A stretch of DNA of 64,000 bases from Pseudomonas sp. WN033 (GCA_002287035.1 NSKG01000004.1:186001-250000); one strand, 5' to 3'; shown: positions 53,903 through 63,178, counted from the stretch's first letter. Numbers and translations: made by a program. Notes: generated by a model from the sequence alone, not told the origin.

Positions 53903-53935
53903 ATCGGGCCCGCTGGGGTGACCAGCGGGCCCGAT
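53903..53935 (-). terminator. Internal terminator between braC and braD
   Basis: On the minus strand: ATCGGGCCCGCTGG, 5-base loop, CCAGCGGGCCCGAT, then TTTT. A 14-bp GC-rich stem with a U-run, 12 bp after the braC stop. Partial termination would give more binding protein than permease, a common feature of ABC import operons. Confidence 0.9.
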
Positions 53936-53947
53936 GACGTTGACGGT

Positions 53948-55072
53948 TTACTCAGTCAGTGCGGTCTTGGTGGCATCTGCGTGCCATTTGTAGACCACGA
54001 AATTGAAGTCTTTCAGGTCACCCTTTTCATCGAAGGCAAGGGTGCCGGTCGGGGTGTCGAAGCTGTTGGCGCGCAAGGCAGCGGCAACTGCCTCGGTGTC
54101 TGTGCTGCCGGCCAGCTTGATGCCATCGGCGATCACCTGAACAGCGGCATAGGCCGGAAATACGAACGGCCCCGAGGGGTCTTCGTTTTTGGCCTTGAAG
54201 GCTTCGACCAGATGAGCATTTTTCGGGTCTTCGTCAAAGGCCTTGGGCAGAGTGACCAGCAGACCTTCGGAAGCCTGGCCGGCAATCGCGGAAATATCGC
54301 TGTTACCCACGCCTTCCGGACCCATGAAGCCAACATTCAAGCCCTGTTCGGCCGACTGGCGCAGCAGCAGCCCCAGTTCCGGGTGGTAGCCACCGTAGTA
54401 GACGAAATCAACACCAGCCTGGCGCAGCTTGGCAATCAGGGCAGAGAAGTCTTTATCGCCGGCGGTCACGCCTTCGAAGACTGGCACTTCAATGCTGTTT
54501 TCGCGCAGCACATCACGCACGGCGGTAGCGATACCTTCGCCGTATTGCTGCTTGTCGTGGATTACGGCGACCTTGCTTGGCTTGATATGTTCAACGATGT
54601 ACTGACCTGCAGTCGGGCCTTGCAGGCTGTCCAGACCAATGGTGCGGAACACCAGCTCATAGCCGCGCGAGGTGATATCAGGACTGGTTGAGGCGGCGGT
54701 GATCATCAGCACGCCTTCTTCTTCATATACATCGGAAGCTGGTTGAGTTGAGCTGGAGCAGAGATGGCCGACCACGAATTGAATGCCATCGTTGACAATC
54801 CGGTTGGCGACCGCAACCGCCTGCTTGGGATCGCAAGCATCGTCGAATACCACACCCTCAAGCTGGCTACCATTGACGCCGCCAGCGGCGTTGATTTGCT
54901 CAATGGCCATCTTGGCGCCGATGAACTGCATGTCACCGTACTGCGCTACCGGGCCGGTAACCGGACCGGCCAAGGCGATCTTGATAGTGTCGGCCAGGGC
55001 CAGGCTACTGACGCTGGCCAGAGCGGTGGCGGCGATGAATTGGGATAGTGCTTTGCGATGCATTTTCTTCAT
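53948..55072 (-). CDS. braC: Branched-chain amino acid binding protein BraC/LivJ
   Basis: 374 residues. Signal peptide (MKKMHRKALSQFIAATALASVSSLALA) and type I periplasmic binding fold; the mature start ADTIKIALAGPVTGPVAQYGD and segments FDDACDPKQAVAVANRIVNDG, CSSSTQPASDVYEEEGVLMI, DKQQYGEGIATAVRDVL match BraC closely. Collects Leu/Ile/Val (and Ala, Thr) for the permease. The 254-bp gap upstream (to DUF2288) is AT-rich in its middle and should contain the operon promoter. Confidence 0.95.
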   Translation of the reverse strand: MKKMHRKALSQFIAATALASVSSLALADTIKIALAGPVTGPVAQYGDMQFIGAKMAIEQINAAGGVNGSQLEGVVFDDACDPKQAVAVANRIVNDGIQFVVGHLCSSSTQPASDVYEEEGVLMITAASTSPDITSRGYELVFRTIGLDSLQGPTAGQYIVEHIKPSKVAVIHDKQQYGEGIATAVRDVLRENSIEVPVFEGVTAGDKDFSALIAKLRQAGVDFVYYGGYHPELGLLLRQSAEQGLNVGFMGPEGVGNSDISAIAGQASEGLLVTLPKAFDEDPKNAHLVEAFKAKNEDPSGPFVFPAYAAVQVIADGIKLAGSTDTEAVAAALRANSFDTPTGTLAFDEKGDLKDFNFVVYKWHADATKTALTE

Positions 55073-55326
55073 GTTATCTGCTCACTTGTTGTTGTCCGAC
55101 AAATGAAAGTGCCGAGGGTTGGCGGCTCGGGACCTTCTCCGGGAACTGTACCGGAGCAGTTTAGCAATGGGATATAAGACAGGGAATCGAGCTGTTTCAA
55201 TTTGCTGACAGATGTCCTTAAAGTGCAACAAAATTACCTATTAGTGACAAATGACCGATTGGTCAGGCTTTTTTCGGGTGCTACCCTACGCGTTTTCAGA
55301 GCCCTTCAGCCCCCGGGAGCCCGTCG

Positions 55327-55626
55327 ATGACCAGCCCAAGTGAAACTTACGCCGCCATTTTAGGCTCGACCGGTCGGATTGACTGGAAAACCCTGGAACC
55401 GCATTTTGCTCGTGGAGAAGTCCTGGTGGTGGGGGCCGCGCTGGATTTGGTGGCGGTAGCCCAGGCGCTGACGGCTGATGATGCCGACACGGTCAAGGAC
55501 TGGATGGATACTGGGCAGTTTGGCCCGATCAGCAATGAACAGGCCATTGACTGGAGCGAGCGCCACCCCGACAACCTATGGGCCGTGGTTATCCGGCCCT
55601 GGGTACTGGTACAGGAGCGGGCCTGA
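55327..55626 (+). CDS. DUF2288 protein
   Basis: 99 residues, acidic, cytoplasmic. The family pattern is clear: DWKTLEPHFARGEVLVVGAALDLVAVAQALTADDADTVKDWMDTGQFGP and a WxxxHPDNLWAVVIRPWVLVQ end. Function unknown. Stand-alone gene between braC and the ABC cassette. Confidence 0.85.
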   Translation: MTSPSETYAAILGSTGRIDWKTLEPHFARGEVLVVGAALDLVAVAQALTADDADTVKDWMDTGQFGPISNEQAIDWSERHPDNLWAVVIRPWVLVQERA

Positions 55627-55654
55627 GTCACAGACTGGCAGGGACGCCGTGCTT

Positions 55655-55733
55655 CGTCATTGCGAGTCGCGCAGCGGTGCGGCAATCCACAGGCCGCATG
55701 AATCACCACGTGGCTGCGCCGTTCGTGATGACG
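55655..55733. repeat. REP composite type A-B
   Basis: Type A half CGTCATTGCGAG...GGCAATCCAC joined to an inverted type B half (ATCACCACG...CGTGATGACGG) as one ~79-bp near-palindrome. Same architecture as 59249-59326 and 59411-59490. Confidence 0.85.
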
Positions 55734-55741
55734 GGCGGGCA

Positions 55742-55768
55742 GTAGGAGCGCTCTGCGAGCGCGAAAGA
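55742..55768. repeat. REP-type half element (type C)
   Basis: GTAGGAGCGCTCTGCGAGCGCGAAAG; shares GTAGGAGCG with 48756-48829. Small hairpin GCGCTC/GAGCGC. Confidence 0.6.
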
Positions 55769-55777
55769 CGCCAAGCC

Positions 55778-55825
55778 ACACCCATACCCCGTCATTGCGA
55801 GGAGCATAGCGACGTGGCAATCCAC
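55778..55825. repeat. REP type A with flanking direct repeat
   Basis: ACACCCATAC then type A sequence ending GGCAATCCAC. The same 46-bp sequence, with two substitutions, occurs at 59399-59445 on the other side of the PhnCDEE cassette, in the same orientation. Confidence 0.85.
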
Positions 55826-55838
55826 AAAGGGCGTCAGG

Positions 55839-56600
55839 TTAAAGGCGCCGGCGCAGCCAGGCACTGAGTGCATCGACCAGCAACACCATCAGCAGCATTG
55901 CCAGAATTACGGTCATCGCCCGCGGTTGCTGGAACAGGCTGAGGGTCACATAAAGCATCTGGCCCAAACCGCCAGCGCCAACGAATCCCAGCACCGCCGC
56001 CATTCGGATATTGTTTTCCCAGCGATACAGGGTATAGGCCAGCCACTGCGGTAACACGCCTGGCAGGGTGCCGTAAAAAAACGCCGCCAGGGTACCAGCG
56101 CCGGCTTCACGCAGGGCGTTGGCCGGTTCGACCGGGGTGTTTTCCAGCGCTTCTGCAAACAGTCGGCCGAGCACGCCAGCGGTGTGCAGGGCAATGGCCA
56201 GGGTGCCGGCAAAGGGCCCGAGACCGGCGGCCAGTACCATCAGCGCAGCCCACACCAGCTCTGGCACTGAGCGCAGGGCATTGAGCAGCAACCGGGCCGC
56301 GGCCTTGGCCAGCCGACCCAGCCGACCGGCCGCGAGCAGGCTGAGGCCGGCACCCAGCAGAGCAGCCAGCAGAGTACCGATGGCCGAAATAGCCAGCGTT
56401 TCCAAGGCGCCACGACTGATCTGTCTGAGCCAGTTGGCGGAGCTGTCGGGCGGGAAGAAAGACAGCGCATAGGCCTGCATCTGCTGCGGACTGTCGCCGC
56501 GCAGCAGACCACCCAGATCCATATCCAGATACCAGAACGAGGCGCTCACCGCTGCGCCAATCAACAGCAGCCAACCCATGGCTTCCCAGCGCCGGCTCAT
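55839..56600 (-). CDS. phnE: PhnE-type ABC permease, second copy
   Basis: 253 residues from the ATG at 56600 ([20 protein letters not shown]), which overlaps the stop of the first permease by 4 bp; a longer frame runs back into that gene without similarity. PhnE-like features: ALETLAISAIGTLLAALLGAGLSLLA, RSVPELVWAALMVLAAGLGPFAG and the EAA loop [54 protein letters not shown]. Forms the pore with the neighbouring permease. Last gene of the operon. Confidence 0.88.
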   Translation of the reverse strand: MSRRWEAMGWLLLIGAAVSASFWYLDMDLGGLLRGDSPQQMQAYALSFFPPDSSANWLRQISRGALETLAISAIGTLLAALLGAGLSLLAAGRLGRLAKAAARLLLNALRSVPELVWAALMVLAAGLGPFAGTLAIALHTAGVLGRLFAEALENTPVEPANALREAGAGTLAAFFYGTLPGVLPQWLAYTLYRWENNIRMAAVLGFVGAGGLGQMLYVTLSLFQQPRAMTVILAMLLMVLLVDALSAWLRRRL

Positions 56601-57439
56601 GCCAGTCTCCGGCGTAGCAGGGTGCTGAGCTGGTCGGCAAGTAGTACCAGCAGCAGGAAGGTCAGCAGAATGCTGACCACTTCGCCGCCGGCGAACATGC
56701 GGATCGACAGGTCGATCATCTGGCCCAGCCCGCCAGCGCCGACAAAGCCCATGATGACCGAGGCACGCACCGCACATTCCCAGCGGTACAGGGTATAGGA
56801 GGTCAGTTCCTGGGCAGCAGCTGGCAGGATGCCGTAGCAGAATGCCGCGAGGCGACCACTGCCGGCTTGCAACAAGGCCTTGGCTGGGCGCTGGTCGACC
56901 GACTCGCAGATTTCCGCATAGACCTTACCGAGCATACCGCTATAGGTGATGGCGATAGCCAGCACGCCAGCCGTTGGTCCAAGACCGACAGCGCGAACAA
57001 ACAGCAAGGCCCAGACGATTTCCGGCACGCTGCGCAAGATGATTAGCAGCAGTCGTACCGGGTAGCGAATCAGACCACTGCGCAGTGCAGGCTTGCCGCG
57101 CAGCAAGGCGGAGATTGACAGCGCGCGGGTGGCGATCAGCCCCAGCGGGATGGCCAGCAGCAGGGCCAGGACCAGGCCGGCAGTAGCCATTGCCAGGGTC
57201 TCCAGCGTGGCCTTGCCGAGCAGGGCGAGAAACTCCGCCGAGGTGTCCGGCGGCCAGAAACCGGCGAGAAACCGGCCGAAAGTGTCCAGGTTACGCGAGT
57301 CCAGAAGGCTGGCGGGGCTGAACTCGGTCAGCACCAGCCCCGGCCATAACAGAATCAGGACGCCCAGGGTCACGAGTGCCCGTGGCAGGGCGGCAGGATC
57401 GCGCCAATACTGCGCCTGTACGCCTGGTTTCAGAAACAT
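56597..57439 (-). CDS. phnE: PhnE-type ABC permease, first copy
   Basis: 280 residues with the same PhnE core ([110 protein letters not shown]). The two permeases share sequence along most of their length, pointing to a gene duplication. Overlaps phnC by 10 bp. Confidence 0.88.
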   Translation of the reverse strand: MFLKPGVQAQYWRDPAALPRALVTLGVLILLWPGLVLTEFSPASLLDSRNLDTFGRFLAGFWPPDTSAEFLALLGKATLETLAMATAGLVLALLLAIPLGLIATRALSISALLRGKPALRSGLIRYPVRLLLIILRSVPEIVWALLFVRAVGLGPTAGVLAIAITYSGMLGKVYAEICESVDQRPAKALLQAGSGRLAAFCYGILPAAAQELTSYTLYRWECAVRASVIMGFVGAGGLGQMIDLSIRMFAGGEVVSILLTFLLLVLLADQLSTLLRRRLA

Positions 57440-58242
57440 CGCGGGATATTGACGGCGTCGACGGCGCTGGGAGAGGGGGGCGGTGACTCACCACTATCCA
57501 GGCTGGCGTTGACATAGAGTTGTTCAAGATCGCGCTGGCTGACGTCACTGGCGGGCTTGTCGAATAGCAACCGGCCTTCACGCAGGCCAATGACCCGAGG
57601 GAAATGACGCAGGGCCAGGTCAACCGCATGCAGACTGGCAATCAGGCTTACGCCGCGCTCGTTGGCCAGTCGGTTGAGCAGCCCCAGCGTGTGATCAGCC
57701 AGCACAGGGTCCATGGCCGAAACCGGCTCGTCGGCCAGTAGCAGGTCGGCGCCCTGGTATAGCACCCGAGCAATGCCGACGCGCTGTAGTTGACCGCCAG
57801 AGAGCTGATCACAACGCATAAACAGCTTGTCGGCCAGATCCAGTGGGGCCAGCGCTGCGTGGGCACCGGCAATATCCAGTGGATAACACAGTGACAGCAG
57901 CGCCTTGCCCAGCGACCAGTGGCCGAGGCGTCCGGCCAGCACGGCCGTCACCACGCGCTGGCGCGGTGGTAGCGGCGGGCTTTGATGGATCAGCCCGATG
58001 CGCCGACGCAGATGTCGCAGTGCCTGGCCACGCAGGCGGGTCGGCTGGCTACCGAGTAGTTGGAGTTCGCCCGTGCTGGGCAGCAGACTGGTGCCCAGCA
58101 GGCGCAGCAGACTGGTCTTGCCAGCCCCGGAAGAGCCGATGATGGCGACTCGCTCGCCGGTCTCAATCTGCAGATTGACACCCTGCAGCGCCGCGAAGCC
58201 ATTGGCGTGGGTCAGCCCCACGCCATCAAGCCGGATGCTCAC
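57430..58242 (-). CDS. phnC: PhnC-type ABC ATPase
   Basis: 270 residues. Walker [18 protein letters not shown]-loop LIHQSPPL, signature [15 protein letters not shown], Walker [16 protein letters not shown]-loop [13 protein letters not shown]. PhnC family members import phosphonate, phosphite and, in some branches, other oxyanions. C-terminal 25 residues are Ser/Pro-rich and probably disordered. Overlaps the binding-protein stop by 4 bp. Confidence 0.9.
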   Translation of the reverse strand: MSIRLDGVGLTHANGFAALQGVNLQIETGERVAIIGSSGAGKTSLLRLLGTSLLPSTGELQLLGSQPTRLRGQALRHLRRRIGLIHQSPPLPPRQRVVTAVLAGRLGHWSLGKALLSLCYPLDIAGAHAALAPLDLADKLFMRCDQLSGGQLQRVGIARVLYQGADLLLADEPVSAMDPVLADHTLGLLNRLANERGVSLIASLHAVDLALRHFPRVIGLREGRLLFDKPASDVSQRDLEQLYVNASLDSGESPPPSPSAVDAVNIPRCF

Positions 58243-59102
58243 TGCAGCAGGCCGGCAGCCCGGGCAGCTTGCTCGATACCTTCGTAGTTCTCCGGCTGGG
58301 TCTCGATGAAGCGGCTGGCGCGCTGCAGGTCGAGAATGACCTTGTGCTCAGGATTGGCCGGGTCGAGCTTGAGGAACGCGGCCTTGATCCGTTCGACCAG
58401 TGCTGGGTCGAGATCGCCGCGCACGGTCCAGTTGTAGTCGAAATAGGTCGGGGTAACCTGATAAACGCGTACCTTGCTGGTGTCGACCTTGCCGTCCTCT
58501 GCCAGTTTTTCCCAGACCGAGGCGTTCAGTACGCCGGCATCGACCCGGCCGGATTCGACCCAGGCGACGGTGGCATCGTGAGCACCGGAGAAACCGATGC
58601 GACTGAAGTGGCTGTCGACGTCGATGCCGTCCTGCTGCATGAAATAGCGCGGCATCAGGTGCCCGGAGGTGGACGATACCGAGCCGAAGGCAAAGCTCTT
58701 GCCGGCCAGGTCAGCATGGCTGTTGACGTTGGGGTCGGCGGTGATGAAGGTGCTGGTGAAGACCTCGTCCTGCTCGCGTTGTACCAGCGGGATGGCATCA
58801 CCGGTACGCAGGCGGGCCTGAACAAAGGTGAAGCCGCCCAGCCAGGCCATGTCCAGGCGCTTGGCGCCGAGAGCCTCGACTACTCCGGCATAGTCGGAAA
58901 CCGGCTGGAACTGTACCTTCATGCCCAGTTCCTGCTCGAGATAGGCGCCCAGCGGCTGGAACTTGCGCAGCAGTTCGGTCGGAGCCTCGTCGGGAATGGC
59001 CGAGACGCGCAGCACGTCCTGGGCCTGAGCGGTGGAAAACAGAGTGGCAACGGACAGGCATGCGCCAGCCAGCACGGCCAGAGGTCGTTTGATCATCGAC
59101 AT
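58239..59102 (-). CDS. phnD: PhnD-like oxyanion-binding protein
   Basis: 287 residues from the ATG at 59102 ([13 protein letters not shown]...); GGAG lies seven bases before it. Signal peptide to about residue 27 (QA-QD), then the PhnD fold: [63 protein letters not shown] and [14 protein letters not shown]. The ligand residues resemble the group sometimes annotated as selenate-binding, so phosphonate, phosphite or selenate are all open. No phn C-P lyase genes are nearby. First gene of the operon. Confidence 0.85.
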   Translation of the reverse strand: MSMIKRPLAVLAGACLSVATLFSTAQAQDVLRVSAIPDEAPTELLRKFQPLGAYLEQELGMKVQFQPVSDYAGVVEALGAKRLDMAWLGGFTFVQARLRTGDAIPLVQREQDEVFTSTFITADPNVNSHADLAGKSFAFGSVSSTSGHLMPRYFMQQDGIDVDSHFSRIGFSGAHDATVAWVESGRVDAGVLNASVWEKLAEDGKVDTSKVRVYQVTPTYFDYNWTVRGDLDPALVERIKAAFLKLDPANPEHKVILDLQRASRFIETQPENYEGIEQAARAAGLLQ

Positions 59103-59248
59103 GTGGTTTCTCCGGTTCAATAGCGGATGACTCCGGGCCGGGTGTCGAGACCGGCCAGGGCGTGGCGCAAGTTTAGAGCAATCGACTGGTGGAGCAAGCG
59201 GGAAATGCTTGGCGCGGCAGGCTCCGAGCCTTCGATAAGGGATCTTCT

Positions 59249-59326
59249 GTCATTGCGAGGAGCGCAGCGATGCGGCAATCCACAGGCCGCATGGATCACC
59301 ACGCGGCTGCGCCGCTCGTGATGACG
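59249..59326. repeat. REP composite type A-B
   Basis: Type A left half (GTCATTGCGAGGAGCGCAGCG...GGCAATCCAC) and inverted type B right half (ATGGATCACCACGCGGCTGC...GTGATGACGG), about 78 bp, as at 55655. The 474-bp gap 59103-59577 contains only this and the next composite. Confidence 0.87.
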
Positions 59327-59398
59327 GGCGGGGAGTCTGAGTATCTGCTCGGCCGTATACTGGTCACGACTTCAGCTTCCAGTCTCAGCTACCAGCCT

Positions 59399-59490
59399 AC
59401 ACCCATACTCCGTCATTGCGAGGAGCGTAGCGACGTGGCAATCCACAAGTCTGCATGGATCACCACGCGGCTGCGCCGCTCGTATGACGG
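59399..59490. repeat. REP composite type A-B with direct repeat
   Basis: Starts ACACCCATAC then type A, then a type B half with a one-base loss (CGTATGACGG for CGTGATGACGG). The first 46 bp are a direct repeat of 55778-55825 across the ABC cassette. Confidence 0.85.
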
Positions 59491-59577
59491 AGCTGGCGGT
59501 CTGGACGATGCAGGCTTTCTTGCCGCCAAACAGACGGTTAGGATTGTCATTCTTTTATAGCGTTCAGGAGCCACCTG

Positions 59578-60357
59578 ATGCCTTGGCCGATAGCCGCCAA
59601 CCTGTCGATGCTGTTTACCGAAGTGCCGCTGTCCGAGCGTATCGAGGCAGCGGCTAGCGCAGGCTTTGACGGCGTGGAAATCCAGTTCCCCTATGAATTG
59701 CCAGCACCAGAGCTCAAATCCCGGCTGGAGTCGGCCAGGATGCCGCTGGTATTGATCAACCTGCCGGCGGCCGACTTGTTGCAAGGCGGTCCGGGACTGG
59801 CAGCGGTGCCGGGCCGAGCTGCGGAGTTCGAGCAGGCGCTGGAACAAGGGCTGGCTTATGCCGAGCAGGTCAGGCCCCAGCGAATCAATGTCCTGCCTGG
59901 GCGGCTGGTCGAAGGGCTGAGTCGTGAGGCGGCTCTGGAAACCCTGGCTGAACGTTTGCAATGTGCTGCCCAAGCTTTTGCCACGATTGGGGTAGGGGTG
60001 ACCTGCGAGGCAATCAACCGACACGACATGCCGGGTTTTGTGCTGTCTACTTCGGCTGAGCTGTTGGCCATGCTGGAGCGGGTAGGGCATGCCAATCTGT
60101 CGGCGCAACTGGATCTGTACCACATGGCCCGGATGGACGAAGTGCTGACGGACAGTATCGAGCGGCTGGCCGGACGGATTGGTCATGTGCAGTTTGCCGA
60201 TAGCCCGGGTCGGGCTGAGCCGGGCACTGGCGTGCTGGATTTTGCCGGCGCTCTGGCTGCTTTGAAGCGAGCTGGTTATCAGGGCTGGCTGGCTGCCGAA
60301 TACCGCCCTGCCAGCAGCACAGCGGCCAGTCTGGGCTGGCTGGCGCAGTGGCAATAG
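59578..60357 (+). CDS. hyi: Hydroxypyruvate isomerase-like TIM-barrel protein
   Basis: 259 residues, Hyi family (xylose isomerase-like TIM barrel). Motifs NLSMLFTE, AGFDGVEIQFPYE, TCEAINRHDMPGF (metal-binding Glu), QLDLYHMARM and GHVQFADSPGRAEPGTG then GWLAAEYRP. Interconverts hydroxypyruvate and tartronate semialdehyde, or 2-oxotetronate isomers as in OtnI. No gcl or glxR neighbours, so the substrate is uncertain. Flanked on both sides by REP repeats. Confidence 0.85.
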   Translation: MPWPIAANLSMLFTEVPLSERIEAAASAGFDGVEIQFPYELPAPELKSRLESARMPLVLINLPAADLLQGGPGLAAVPGRAAEFEQALEQGLAYAEQVRPQRINVLPGRLVEGLSREAALETLAERLQCAAQAFATIGVGVTCEAINRHDMPGFVLSTSAELLAMLERVGHANLSAQLDLYHMARMDEVLTDSIERLAGRIGHVQFADSPGRAEPGTGVLDFAGALAALKRAGYQGWLAAEYRPASSTAASLGWLAQWQ

Positions 60358-60378
60358 CACTGGAGTGTTTCACACCAA

Positions 60379-60415
60379 CGTCATCACGAGCGGCGTAGCC
60401 GCGTGGTGATCCATG
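60379..60415. repeat. REP-type repeat, type B
   Basis: CGTCATCACGAGCGGCG...CCGCGTGGTGATCCATG, 37-bp imperfect palindrome, single copy, same class as 36285-36320. Confidence 0.82.
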
Positions 60416-60443
60416 CGTGCTCATGGCTTGCCGCGTGCCCGAG

Positions 60444-60884
60444 TCAGAGTCCTGGTCCGCAGCGAATGATTCGAGCCCTGGTCAGGCGTTTACCTTCTGG
60501 ACTCAGCAGCCAGACTACCGGTTGCCAGCCCCGGCGCTCGCCGTAAATCTGATATTGCTGGCCGGCCTGAAAGTCATCATGACTCAGGCCGAGAATGCAG
60601 GTGCGCTCGCGACTTTCCAGGCGTCCACCGTTACGCTGCCCGCCGCCGGGTACCTCGAACTGGAAGCGAACCTGCAGTTCGTGCGAACCAGGCGGCAGGT
60701 CGGGAAATCTCAGACTACGCACCAGCTCGTCATTGAGGCGGTAAGCGCGCAACTGATCGAGCGGCATAGAGGTGCGCTGTTCGATCCTGACCTGCTGGCT
60801 GTCCAGTGGCGGGGTTGGCTGCTGGGCGCAAGCCGACAAGGTGCAGCAGAAAAGGCCCATGGCTACGGCCTTGAGAGGAAACAT
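60444..60884 (-). CDS. Hypothetical lipoprotein paired with the SBP-Cache gene
   Basis: 146 residues with a lipobox signal (AVAMGLFCCTLSACAQQ, Cys19). The mature part is predicted to be a beta sandwich, with two cysteines (SRERTCILGLSHDDFQ; ARIIRCGPGL) that may bond. I do not recognise the family. Its ATG shares one base with the upstream stop (TAATG), so it is made together with the SBP-Cache protein and may work with it in the envelope. Confidence 0.65.
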   Translation of the reverse strand: MFPLKAVAMGLFCCTLSACAQQPTPPLDSQQVRIEQRTSMPLDQLRAYRLNDELVRSLRFPDLPPGSHELQVRFQFEVPGGGQRNGGRLESRERTCILGLSHDDFQAGQQYQIYGERRGWQPVVWLLSPEGKRLTRARIIRCGPGL

Positions 60885-62128
60885 TACAACTCTCCACTGA
60901 TTCCGTTCATGCGTAGGGCTAACTCGATATCCAGACCAATAACCAGAACACCAACCACCTTGCCGCTTATGGGGTCGATGATCTGGCTGCTGACGTGTAC
61001 CTGAAAGCCCTGTGTTGACTGATCATACTCCAATGGCCCCATGAACGGGGTGGTGTTATTGGCGAAAAATGACTCGGTGAACTTGGCTTCGTCACCTTGC
61101 CAGTAATCCGTGGTGATCTCGCTGACAGCGACATTCAGGCCCAGGTAGTCAGTCACCATGACCTCGGTAATCAGGCCATTGTGGTGAATCTGTTGATCAG
61201 TCAGCCAGTGTGACAGTGGGTGAGCCAGTACGCTGTTGATCAACGGGCGTTCATGCTCGCTAGTCTCGGCGATCCACTGCTGATCAAGCTCAATGATACG
61301 GGTGACGTCCAGTTGCTGGTGGCGTCGGTTCTGTTCCAGCACCGCCTCAATAATTTCGGGCTTGCCGGGCCAGTCGGCGAACAATTGTTGATGCAGTACC
61401 TGGATGCGTTCGCGTTCCTCTGCGGTGAGAGTGGCTATTTCCGGAATGCAGTGGAACACCTCTTCGTTGAACCGGCTTAAAAAGCTTGGGTCACGACGCA
61501 GAAAATCATCGGCGAAGTACACCCCTAAATTGGTGTACTGCTGGAAGTGCTGATGCTGAGGGCGCAGCCCAAGCGGGAGCGGAGTGAGTTCAATACGCAG
61601 GGTGCGCTGATCGGCTAGAAAGGCGTCGATCCGCCCGCGCTCAAGCAACTGAAGCAATTGCCGGGTATTGCCGACCAGGGTGTCGACCTTGACGCCCTGT
61701 TTTTCCAGCCAGGCTACCTGATTGCTGCCGCGGATGCCGCCAATCTTCAACTGCGGATCGTTCATCCGGCCAAGCTCGAACGGACGTTCGGGGTTGTTGC
61801 TGTACCAATACCATTTCTCCAGTGCCAGAGGTGCCGAGAGTTGGGCAAACTCGTTGGCCCGACGGGTGCGGGTGGCGGAGAAAAAACCGTCGGCCCGGCC
61901 CTGGCTGACCTCATGGATCGCGCGCTCCCAGGGCAATACCCGGATTTCGTAAGGCTGGGACAGCGCTTTGAATATACAGCCCAGGGCTGCTACCGAACTG
62001 CCGCCCAACTGGTCGCCTTCCTTTACCTGGTAAGGTGGAAAAATGTCGGTATTGAGTCTGACCGGATCAGAGGCGGCAGCCAGGCTGGCGCAGCCACACA
62101 GCATGAGGATGCTGGCAAGGCGATACAT
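60884..62128 (-). CDS. Periplasmic SBP_bac_3 plus Cache-domain protein
   Basis: 414 residues. Signal peptide or lipobox (LASILMLCGCASLAAAS; Cys14 is a candidate lipidation site). Residues about 20-235 are an extracellular solute-binding protein family 3 domain (RLNTDIFPPYQVKEGDQLGGSSVA, WERAIHEVSQGRADGFFSATRTRRANEF, GGIRGSNQVAWLEKQGV, DAFLADQRTL). Residues about 275-410 form a single Cache/PDC-like domain (HNGLITEVMVTDYLGLNVAVSEITTDYWQGDE, FMGPLEYDQSTQGFQVHVSSQIIDPISGKVVGVLVIGLDIEL). There is no later membrane helix or cytoplasmic output domain. A soluble sensor that hands a signal to a partner receptor is plausible. Confidence 0.75.
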   Translation of the reverse strand: MYRLASILMLCGCASLAAASDPVRLNTDIFPPYQVKEGDQLGGSSVAALGCIFKALSQPYEIRVLPWERAIHEVSQGRADGFFSATRTRRANEFAQLSAPLALEKWYWYSNNPERPFELGRMNDPQLKIGGIRGSNQVAWLEKQGVKVDTLVGNTRQLLQLLERGRIDAFLADQRTLRIELTPLPLGLRPQHQHFQQYTNLGVYFADDFLRRDPSFLSRFNEEVFHCIPEIATLTAEERERIQVLHQQLFADWPGKPEIIEAVLEQNRRHQQLDVTRIIELDQQWIAETSEHERPLINSVLAHPLSHWLTDQQIHHNGLITEVMVTDYLGLNVAVSEITTDYWQGDEAKFTESFFANNTTPFMGPLEYDQSTQGFQVHVSSQIIDPISGKVVGVLVIGLDIELALRMNGISGEL

Positions 62129-62329
62129 GTTGGGCGTCCTTTCGGGTTTATGGAATCACTATAGAAGTGTCCGGCCTGATTCGCTGCTCGACCATAAGCT
62201 CTGTTACTAAATCGCGATCACGGCCACGCATAGCGCTGGCTCTGGTCATCCTGGACAGGCATTCTATTCACCATATTTATGATGATGTGTGGAATATATC
62301 AACTTCACGAGTTTTGAGGAGATAGGCCG

Positions 62330-63178
62330 ATGAAAGATTTTCAGGGCAAGGTAGCAGCGATTACCGGTGGTGGCAGCGGCCTGGGACGTGAACTGGCGCT
62401 GTGCTGTGCCGCCCGGGGAATGAAGCTTGTGCTGGGTGACGTGGATGAAAAGGGCATGGTGGAAACCCAGCGCCTGATCGAAGCTGCTCATCCGGGAACC
62501 GAAACCGCAACCATGCGCCTGGATGTCTCCAGTCTGGATCAGGTTCAGGCTTTTGCCGATCTGTGCAAGAGCCGTTTCGGCGGTGTTCATCTGGTGTTCA
62601 ACAACGCAGGTGTCAGCGTCGGTGGCCCGGTTTGGGAAAACACCGTGGCTGATTGGGACTGGGTCATGGGTGTCAACCTGTATGGCGTGGTCTGGGGTGT
62701 CAAGGTTTTCACACCGCTGCTGATCGCTCAGGGCGAAGGCCATATCATCAATACCGCATCGGCTGCCGGTTGGCTCAATGGCCCGAGCATGGCTATCTAC
62801 AACGTCACCAAGCACTCGGTGGTCGCGTTGTCAGAAACGCTGGCGCTGGACCTGCGTGATGTCGGTGCCAATGTTGGCGTGACCTGTCTGTGCCCGGCTT
62901 TCTTCCCCACGGGGATATCCGATTCGGCCCGCAATCGCCCGGCCGACAAGGCTGAAACCATTACGCCGAGCGACGTCATGCTCAAGCGCGCCGAGCTGAC
63001 CAAAGCCGCCGTGGCCAAGGGCAAGATTCAGGCCTCCGATATCGCTGAACTGACCCTCAAGGCGGTGGAGAACGACCAGTTCTACGTCTTCCCGCATCGC
63101 AAGATCAAGGAACTGATCAAGCTGCGTGCTGCTGCGGCAGATCGTGAGCAGGTTGTGTTCGACTCGCTCAACCCCTGA
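62330..63178 (+). CDS. Short-chain dehydrogenase/reductase
   Basis: 282 residues, classical SDR: cofactor site TGGGSGLGRELA (about 11-22), NNAGVSVGG, catalytic Ser in NTASAAGWL (about 141) and YNVTKHS (Tyr156, Lys160). VLGDVDE with Asp after beta2 suggests NAD(H) preference. A 25-residue C-terminal extension (FPHRKIKELIKLRAAAADRE) is basic. The substrate is unknown. It is 130 bp from and convergent with phaG; AGGAG precedes the ATG. The 201-bp upstream gap is AT-rich and probably holds the promoter. Confidence 0.88.
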   Translation: MKDFQGKVAAITGGGSGLGRELALCCAARGMKLVLGDVDEKGMVETQRLIEAAHPGTETATMRLDVSSLDQVQAFADLCKSRFGGVHLVFNNAGVSVGGPVWENTVADWDWVMGVNLYGVVWGVKVFTPLLIAQGEGHIINTASAAGWLNGPSMAIYNVTKHSVVALSETLALDLRDVGANVGVTCLCPAFFPTGISDSARNRPADKAETITPSDVMLKRAELTKAAVAKGKIQASDIAELTLKAVENDQFYVFPHRKIKELIKLRAAAADREQVVFDSLNP

